Part shown: positions 7,244-11,526 of the stretch, one piece after another | How the letters are laid out: each line of letters opens with the position of its first letter | Numbering within the stretch: position 1 is the stretch's first letter | Origin: an uncultured Clostridia bacterium | GTDB taxonomy: Bacteria > Bacillota > Clostridia > TANB77 > CAG-508 | NCBI GenBank assembly: GCA_934130435.1 | Contig: CAKOYB010000020.1 | Span: 1 to 11,526 of the forward strand | Reading direction: 5' to 3' | DNA: 11,526 nucleotides | Program-made: the position numbers and the translations under genes | The notes under the pieces: model-generated | Seen by the model: the letters and a program-made list of their open reading frames with translations, nothing else | Told to the model about the DNA's origin: nothing | The model's database searches: none

Positions 7244-7351
7244 ATGGTGATTGTAAGGAATTTTCAAGATAATAAGTTAATTAATCCTAAAGATTTGATC
7301 ATTAAAAATAAAAGTATTTATGAAATAATTGATAAATATATTAAAAAATGA
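7244..7351 (+). CDS. 35-aa ORF translationally coupled to the serine recombinase
   Basis: A short ORF with a strong Shine-Dalgarno site. It starts MVIVRNFQDNK and ends with a basic, helix-prone tail. Its TGA (7349-7351) overlaps the recombinase ATG as ATGA. The recombinase lacks its own ribosome binding site, so ribosomes probably reach it by finishing this ORF. I do not recognise the peptide. It could be a leader whose role is to set recombinase levels, a small recombination accessory factor, or the tail of a larger lost gene. If the GTG at 7247 is used, the product is 34 aa. No signal peptide or membrane segment is present. Confidence 0.5.
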   Translation: MVIVRNFQDNKLINPKDLIIKNKSIYEIIDKYIKK

Positions 7352-8670
7352 CTGCCGGGTTATATGTTAGAGTTTCAACTGATTCACAGGTTGAAGGCTA
7401 TTCAATTGATGCTCAAAAAGAGATGCTTTCTGGTTATGCTAAAATAAAAGAGTTTGATAAATTTAAGTTTTATGTTGATGGTGGGTACTCTGGGAAAGAT
7501 TTGAATAGACCTGCTATTAATGATCTTATATCTGATATTAAAAAGGGTTTTATTGATACTGTTATCGTTTTCAAACTTGATAGAATTTCTAGAAGTCAAA
7601 GAGATACTCTTTATTTGATTGAAGAAGTTTTTAATAAATATAATGTTGGTTTTATTTCTATTAGGGAAAACTTTGATACTACTACTCCTTTTGGTAAAGC
7701 TATGATAGGGATACTTTCTGTGTTTGCTCAACTTGAAAGAGAAACTATTTTAGAAAGAACACGAATTGGTATTCAAAAGAGAGCTGAAGCTGGTTTATGG
7801 AAAGGTGGTGGGAAGATACCTTTTGCTTATGATTATGATAGTAAGATGGGAATTTTGATTCGTAATGATTATCGTGCATCAATTTTGAAGAAGATGGTTA
7901 ATCTTTATATTAGTGGTTTTTCTTTTAAAAAAATTGGCTCTCTTTTTGAGATTGATGAGAGTAATGTTGAAAAAATTATTTTATCTAAAACTAATGTTGG
8001 ATATGTTCCTTATAAAGGCAGATATTTTGTTGGAAAACATGATGGTATTATTTCAGAAGAGATTTATAATCAAATTCTTATGATTAATTCTCTTCGTAAA
8101 AAATCACGCACTTCTAGGCATTATTTGCTCTCAGGTAAAATTTATTGTGGTGTTTGTGGGGCGAAATACAGGTATCAAAAATGGGGCAAAAGAATTGTTT
8201 GTTATTGTTATTCTAAGCAAAAGAGTAAACCTAAATTTGTGAAAGATCCTAATTGTAATAATAAAAGTTATGATTCTTATGTTTTGGAGGATTGTATTTT
8301 AGAGAGTATTTTTAGTTTAAATTTTGATGATAATTTTATGAAAAATGATTATGATTTTGATATAAGAAATGATTATGAAAAAAAAATTATTTCGATTGAT
8401 AAAAAAATAACTAATCTTTTAAATAATATTTGCAATAATGTTGCTGTTGATATAACTAATGAAAAGATAAAAAGTTTAGAATGTGAAAAAAAAATAATCA
8501 AAAATATGCTTGATAGTAATATTAATAAAAAAATTAATATTTTTAAATCATTAGCTGATGTTTGGAATTTTATGCCTTTTGAGGAAAAGAAAATTATAAT
8601 TGAATTTTTGATTGATAAGATTGTTGTTAATAATAATACAATTGATATTTATTATAATCTCGCCATCTGA
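7348..8670 (+). CDS. Large serine recombinase/integrase (SpoIVCA/resolvase family)
   Basis: 440 aa, near the lower end for large serine recombinases. The N-terminal catalytic domain (about 1-145) has the nucleophile serine S10 in LYVRVST, GYSGKDLNRP (46-55), the arginine motif KLDRISR (76-82) and FGKAMIGILSVFAQLERE (115-132). A recombinase DNA-binding domain follows (about 153-250). Then comes a zinc ribbon with CGVCGAKY (C267, C270) and cysteines at 285, 287 and 303, then a lysine-rich coiled coil (about 340-400) and a short C-terminal segment ending DKIVVNNNTIDIYYNLAI. All parts appear intact, so the protein is probably active. These enzymes integrate and excise elements between att sites or invert DNA. 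The gene has no ribosome binding site and depends on the 35-aa ORF. Its stop lies 2 nt before a truncated ABC permease frame, which suggests that an attachment site or insertion boundary falls at its 3' end. No other mobile-element gene is recognisable next to it. Confidence 0.93.
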   Translation: MTAGLYVRVSTDSQVEGYSIDAQKEMLSGYAKIKEFDKFKFYVDGGYSGKDLNRPAINDLISDIKKGFIDTVIVFKLDRISRSQRDTLYLIEEVFNKYNVGFISIRENFDTTTPFGKAMIGILSVFAQLERETILERTRIGIQKRAEAGLWKGGGKIPFAYDYDSKMGILIRNDYRASILKKMVNLYISGFSFKKIGSLFEIDESNVEKIILSKTNVGYVPYKGRYFVGKHDGIISEEIYNQILMINSLRKKSRTSRHYLLSGKIYCGVCGAKYRYQKWGKRIVCYCYSKQKSKPKFVKDPNCNNKSYDSYVLEDCILESIFSLNFDDNFMKNDYDFDIRNDYEKKIISIDKKITNLLNNICNNVAVDITNEKIKSLECEKKIIKNMLDSNINKKINIFKSLADVWNFMPFEEKKIIIEFLIDKIVVNNNTIDIYYNLAI

Positions 8671-8678
8671 CTATGATT
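8655..8678. other. Candidate insertion junction / attachment half-site at the recombinase 3' end
   Basis: Recombinase coding sequence ends at 8670, and permease-like coding sequence is readable from about 8667-8673; the permease frame meets a stop at 8655-8657. AATC (8656-8659) and GATT (8675-8678) form a small dyad, and CAT/ATG at 8664-8666 and 8673-8675 are also symmetric. Large serine integrase genes commonly lie next to their att site. The crossover position is inferred; the dyad alone is weak. Confidence 0.35.
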
Positions 8679-8855
8679 GGGGTTATTATGGGAGAGTTCT
8701 TAGTTTCTAAAGAAGGTATTGGTTATTTAATAATGTATGGTTCACAGGTTTTTAATTTGAATTTAGTCATGACGGGTATATTTTTACTTTTGATTATTTC
8801 AACTATTCTATATTATTTAGTTGTTCTTATCGAAAAAAGGAGAAAAAATGAATAA
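8673..8855 (+). pseudogene. C-terminal remnant of an ABC transporter permease (SsuC/TauC/ThiX-like)
   Basis: A 60-codon frame whose sequence fits the C-terminal end of nitrate/sulfonate/taurine-type binding-protein-dependent permeases: IGVIMGEFL, then GIGYLIMYGSQVFNLNLVM, then one hydrophobic helix (about 34-53) and a basic end EKRRKN. A full permease would be about 250 aa, so roughly the first three quarters are missing. The ATG at 8673 has no ribosome binding site, and the frame is closed by a stop just upstream (8655). It may still be translated by restart from the recombinase stop, giving a small membrane peptide. Its 3' end overlaps the glycosyltransferase start by 8 nt, as expected for an old operon partner. 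The 5' part is not in this window. Alternative: an independent small membrane protein, which I find less likely. Confidence 0.6.
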
Positions 8856-9933
8856 GTATAAGGTTTATGTTTATGCTATATGTAAAAATGAAGAGAAGTT
8901 TGTTCATAATTGGGTAAAGTCTATGAGTGAAGCTGATGGTATATATGTACTTGATACTGGATCAACTGATAATACTGTTCAACTACTTTTGGATGAAAAT
9001 GTTAATGTTGTTTCTAAAAAAATTATTCCTTGGAGATTTGATGTTGCTAGGAATGAATCTTTAAAACTTGTTCCAACAGATGCTGATATTTGTGTTTGTA
9101 CAGACTTTGATGAATTATTTGAGCCTGGTTGGAGAAAAAAGCTTGAAAACACTTGGGAAAGTGGTGTAAATAGAGTATTATATACTTATAATTGGAGTAT
9201 TAATGATAAGGGTATACCTGTTGTTACTTTCTTTAGAGAAAAGATACATGATCGTTTTAATTATAAGTGGGTCTATCCTGTTCATGAAATACCTGAATTT
9301 ACTGGAGAAAATGAGATTGTTAAGACGAATGAGGAAATTATTTTAAATCACTTTCCTGATACATCTAAGTCCAGAAGTTCTTATTTAAATTTGCTTGAGT
9401 TATCTGTTAAGGAAAATCCTAGTAATGATAGAAATTTGCATTATTTGGGAAGAGAATATATGTATTATGGTAAGTGGAATGAATGTATTGATACTTTAAT
9501 TAAACATTTGAAACTTAAGAGTGCAACCTGGAAAGATGAGAGATCTGCTTCTATGAGATTTATTGCTAGAGCTTATGTTGGGCTTGGAAGACTTGATGAG
9601 GCTAATTTGTATTTAGATAAGGCTATTGAAGAAGCACCTTATTTAAGAGATCCTTATGTTGAAAAAGCTTTGCTTTCTTATGAGAATGGTGATTATAAAA
9701 GTGCTGAAAAATATTTGAAGAAGGCTTTAAAAATTAAGAAACATGAGAAGACTTACATTAATGAGACTTTTTGTTGGGATAATACTATTTATGATTTACT
9801 TTCTATTTGTACTTTTTATAATGGTAAATTTTCTGAATCTTTGAAATGGGTTAATAAAGCTATTTTGCTTGAATCTAATGAGAGACTTTTGAATAATAAA
9901 AAAATTATTGAAGAGTATATTAAAAATAATTAA
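8848..9933 (+). CDS. Family 2 glycosyltransferase with C-terminal TPR-like repeats
   Basis: 361 aa starting at ATG 8848, chosen because AAGGAG (8837-8842) precedes it; an in-frame ATG at 8821 lacks such a site. The N-terminal GT-A domain (about 1-170) shows VYAICKNEE (8-16), LDTGSTDNT (35-43), ARNESLKL (67-74), the DxD-type metal site in CTDFDEL (84-90) and WVYPVHE (141-147). The second half (about 185-345) is helical with TPR-like units, e.g. LGRLDEANLYLDKAIEEAP (246-264) and NGDYKSAEKYLKKALKIKK (280-298). No membrane segment or signal peptide is seen, so it is cytosolic. Such enzymes move a sugar from a nucleotide-sugar to a glycan, lipid or protein. TPRs suggest a protein acceptor or partner; donor and acceptor cannot be read. 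It overlaps the permease remnant and is followed by yidD after 21 nt. Confidence 0.87.
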   Translation: MNKYKVYVYAICKNEEKFVHNWVKSMSEADGIYVLDTGSTDNTVQLLLDENVNVVSKKIIPWRFDVARNESLKLVPTDADICVCTDFDELFEPGWRKKLENTWESGVNRVLYTYNWSINDKGIPVVTFFREKIHDRFNYKWVYPVHEIPEFTGENEIVKTNEEIILNHFPDTSKSRSSYLNLLELSVKENPSNDRNLHYLGREYMYYGKWNECIDTLIKHLKLKSATWKDERSASMRFIARAYVGLGRLDEANLYLDKAIEEAPYLRDPYVEKALLSYENGDYKSAEKYLKKALKIKKHEKTYINETFCWDNTIYDLLSICTFYNGKFSESLKWVNKAILLESNERLLNNKKIIEEYIKNN

Positions 9934-9938
9934 TTTTG

Positions 9939-9947
9939 TGATAAAAT
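9939..9947 (+). promoter_or_regulatory. Extended -10 promoter candidate for yidD, possibly giving a leaderless mRNA
   Basis: TGATAAAAT: TG (9939-9940), one base, then TAAAAT (9942-9947). Transcription would start about 7 nt later, at or beside the yidD ATG (9955). No -35 match and no ribosome binding site is seen between it and the start codon. Confidence 0.45.
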
Positions 9948-9954
9948 AGTAATT

Positions 9955-10167
9955 ATGAAAAAGTTTTTGATTTGGCTTATAAGGGTTTATCAATCTATAC
10001 CTTTTGGAATGCATGGGGCTTGTAGATTTACTCCTAGTTGTTCTAATTATGCTATTGAAGCTATTAATGTTTATGGGGCTTTTAAGGGTTCTATTTTAAC
10101 TATTAGACGGGTTTTTAGGTGCACTCCATGGAGTAATGGTGGATATGATCCTGTACCAAAAAAATAA
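9955..10167 (+). CDS. yidD: Membrane protein insertion efficiency factor YidD
   Basis: 70 aa, full length for the family. It shows all the signature pieces: an amphipathic N-terminal helix (1-14), GACRFTPSCSNYAIEAI (21-37) with C23 and C29, GAFKG (41-45), RRVFRCTPWSNGGYDPVP (51-68) with C56. YidD lies on the inner face of the membrane and helps the YidC insertase place proteins. In most genomes it sits between rnpA and yidC in the rpmH cluster; here it stands beside a glycosyltransferase. No Shine-Dalgarno site is visible before the ATG. It either starts without a leader from the extended -10 at 9939 or depends on read-through from the glycosyltransferase gene 21 nt upstream. Confidence 0.95.
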   Translation: MKKFLIWLIRVYQSIPFGMHGACRFTPSCSNYAIEAINVYGAFKGSILTIRRVFRCTPWSNGGYDPVPKK

Positions 10168-10205
10168 TATCTTTGGGCTTTGGTAACCTTTAGATATTAT
10201 TTTTA
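10158..10205. terminator. Bidirectional terminator between yidD and the S51 peptidase homologue
   Basis: Perfect 10-bp stem AATAATATCT / AGATATTATT (10163-10172 and 10192-10201) with a 19-nt loop. An A-run lies on the left (10158-10164) and a T-rich run on the right (10200-10204), so it can act on both strands between these convergent genes. The yidD stop (10165-10167) is inside the left arm, and the stop of the opposite gene (10203-10205) touches the right end. Confidence 0.85.
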
Positions 10206-10814
10206 TTTGTAGTAATATTTTTTACCTATATACTCTATTTTTGCATTTTCTATTCTTATGAATGAGCCATCAGGTATTGCTAGGATTGGTTCTTTTTTGC
10301 TTACTTCTTTTATTTCTTTTATTAAGTCTTGATTGTAGTGTGGATATATTGATGTTTGGAAGTAATTTAATCCTTCATAGTCATATAGTTTGTTTTCTTC
10401 AAATTCATCTATGTATATTACTCTTTTTGTTTGGTTCATAGCGCCGGCACTTACGCCTATTATAAGGGGTACTTTTTTTATTACTTGTTGTAGTTCATTT
10501 TTATTTATTATTTGCATTTGGATGTGTGGGGATCCTCCTAATAGAAATATTATATTACTTTCTTTTATATATTTTTTTGCATCTATTTTATTTGTTTCTT
10601 CATCTATCGTATTTATTTTTTTGAAGTTTATTCCTATTTGCTTTAAACACTTTATTTTGTTTTCTATACTTTCTCGTTGTTTTTCTGGTTCTCTTGTATA
10701 AGCTGATATAAATGTTATAGTTGAATTTTCCTTTATGTCTTTTAACATGTATTCTTTCTCTTTTTTTGTAAATCCTGTTTCTTTATTGATTCTACTGAAT
10801 AGATAGTTTACCAT
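10203..10814 (-). CDS. Peptidase S51 (dipeptidase E-like) family protein
   Basis: 203 aa, slightly shorter than typical dipeptidase E (~230). Class I glutamine amidotransferase-like fold is indicated by ITFISAY (33-39), the glycine turn FLLGGSPHIQ (90-99), the nucleophile elbow GVSAGAM (120-126; S122), YPHYN (157-161; H159) and LAIPDGSFI (178-186; D182). Characterised members are serine peptidases that cleave Asp-X dipeptides or cyanophycin; no signal peptide is seen, so it is cytosolic. The catalytic Ser and His look present, so it is probably active, but its substrate is unknown. AAGGAG (10828-10823) precedes the ATG by 8 nt. It lies 24 nt after the tail-anchored 221-aa protein, most likely in one transcript, and ends in the shared bidirectional terminator. 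Confidence 0.8.
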   Translation of the reverse strand: MVNYLFSRINKETGFTKKEKEYMLKDIKENSTITFISAYTREPEKQRESIENKIKCLKQIGINFKKINTIDEETNKIDAKKYIKESNIIFLLGGSPHIQMQIINKNELQQVIKKVPLIIGVSAGAMNQTKRVIYIDEFEENKLYDYEGLNYFQTSIYPHYNQDLIKEIKEVSKKEPILAIPDGSFIRIENAKIEYIGKKYYYK

Positions 10815-10838
10815 TTTATTGTCTCCTTGATTACTTTG

Positions 10839-11504
10839 TTATTCATAAATTTTGATTATTAGTGATATAAGCGCAATTAAAGTTGTTAATATTAAATATA
10901 TTATCCATACTGTCTTTATTTTTTCTTTTAATGTTTTGGTTTCATTATTTTTTGTTTGCTCTATATTTGATTCCTTTATGGTTGTTTCTTTATCATCTTT
11001 TGGTTCTGTTTCTTTTATTACTTTTTTTACTGGTTTGGTGTTCGTACTAGGTATATTTTTAATTTCATCATAGGAATTACGTGAATTATTTTCTAAAAAA
11101 TTTAGAAAATTAATTTTATAAATATCTTTTTCTCTACTTGTTTTTGATACAAGTATGCCCTTATAAGTTGTTAATTCATTTTTGCTTCCTTCTAATAGTA
11201 AATTTTCTGGATTTAATGTTTCTAATATTATGACTTTTTCTTTTTTATTTACTGTATATATTAGCGAGATATGTCCATGAATTTTTTTGAATATTTCATC
11301 TGCTGGTAATTCCAACTCGTACTTTGTGTGACTAGCTTCATTATTTTGTTCTATTATTTTACCATCGAATTTTCCTTCTTTTAAATTAGGATAATAATAA
11401 AATATTAATTTTTTATATGCTTGCATATTATATTTTCTTAGGAATCGTTCTAATTTTTTTAATTTGACTTCATTAAGATATTCTATTTTATATTCATTAT
11501 TCAT
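10839..11504 (-). CDS. Tail-anchored protein of unknown function
   Basis: 221 aa that I do not recognise. It has a mixed alpha/beta soluble domain (about 1-137), then a highly charged, Lys/Glu/Thr-rich and probably disordered linker (about 138-195), then a single hydrophobic helix at the very C-terminus (about 198-218, VWIIYLILTTLIALISLII) and three residues after it. No N-terminal signal is present, so it should be inserted by its tail with the soluble domain facing the cytoplasm. AAGGA (11517-11513) lies 8 nt before the ATG; only 22 nt of upstream sequence is available. It is the first gene of a likely two-gene unit with the S51 peptidase homologue. It could be a membrane-bound partner or a scaffold, but nothing in the sequence fixes a role. 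Confidence 0.7.
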   Translation of the reverse strand: MNNEYKIEYLNEVKLKKLERFLRKYNMQAYKKLIFYYYPNLKEGKFDGKIIEQNNEASHTKYELELPADEIFKKIHGHISLIYTVNKKEKVIILETLNPENLLLEGSKNELTTYKGILVSKTSREKDIYKINFLNFLENNSRNSYDEIKNIPSTNTKPVKKVIKETEPKDDKETTIKESNIEQTKNNETKTLKEKIKTVWIIYLILTTLIALISLIIKIYE

Positions 11505-11526
11505 ATTATTGTTCCTTACCTATAAT

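Noticed and set aside
7402..7731. Minus-strand frame opposite the recombinase catalytic domain
   Set aside because: Antisense shadow of conserved recombinase motifs; no start signals.
7234..8694. Loose similarity between the region after 7234 and the region after 8678 (GGGGTG.TTAATGG versus GGGGTTATTATGGG) as flanking direct repeats of a 1.45-kb element
   Set aside because: Imperfect and short, needs a gap, and the left copy doubles as a ribosome binding site; chance is likely in such DNA.
8821..8847. Glycosyltransferase start at the upstream in-frame ATG 8821
   Set aside because: No Shine-Dalgarno site; the nine extra residues are not family-like, whereas ATG 8848 has AAGGAG at good spacing.
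9796..10014. Minus-strand frame spanning the end of the glycosyltransferase and yidD
   Set aside because: Shadow; it would overlap two recognisable genes and has no start signal.
10390..11073. Two plus-strand hydrophobic frames opposite the S51 homologue and the tail-anchored gene
   Set aside because: Ile/Phe/Ser-rich products are what antisense reading of Lys/Asn-rich genes gives; no ribosome binding sites, and the opposite strand has a conserved family motif.

Overview
This is an AT-rich window (by eye well under one third G+C) from a low-GC Gram-positive-type bacterium. It uses clean Shine-Dalgarno sites, the standard bacterial code (tryptophan is always TGG, and TGA acts as a stop) and tight gene packing. 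The gene mix (an ECF sigma factor with a TGAAAC/CGAC-type promoter, Xfp phosphoketolase, an SpoIVCA-type large serine recombinase, YidD) fits an uncultured gut Bacillota, for example a Bacilli/Mollicutes-related lineage. The lineage is inferred, because no rRNA or marker gene is present.

Left part (1-2603, minus strand): a three-gene unit reads ECF sigma factor -> 55-aa single-pass membrane protein -> acyl-CoA ligase. The genes are joined by two consecutive ATGA stop/start overlaps. Upstream of the sigma gene lies a candidate ECF-type autoregulatory promoter. The middle gene is short, and its position is where an anti-sigma or sensor partner is often found. The ligase would make this a stress-responsive fatty-acid or lipid module.

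Middle (2732-7218): a 655-aa protein on the minus strand combines a GTGWCTA-motif domain with about eleven 21-residue repeats (probably a solenoid). It diverges from xfp, the fructose-6-P/xylulose-5-P phosphoketolase. Both genes have their own promoter candidates in the shared 144-bp gap and their own intrinsic terminators.

Right part, plus strand (7231-10205): a 35-aa ORF is translationally coupled to a 440-aa large serine recombinase. The recombinase stops 2 nt before what looks like the C-terminal remnant of an ABC transporter permease, as if the recombinase or its element had landed in, or rearranged, the permease gene. The remnant overlaps a family 2 glycosyltransferase with C-terminal TPR-like repeats. 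Then comes yidD, with an extended -10 placed so close to its ATG that the mRNA may be leaderless.

Right end, minus strand (10203-11504): two genes follow a shared bidirectional terminator, a tail-anchored protein of unknown function and then a small S51-type peptidase homologue. The outermost left edge (1-146) holds no gene that can be assigned. An unusual general trait is that all four terminator candidates contain the stop codon of the gene they end.
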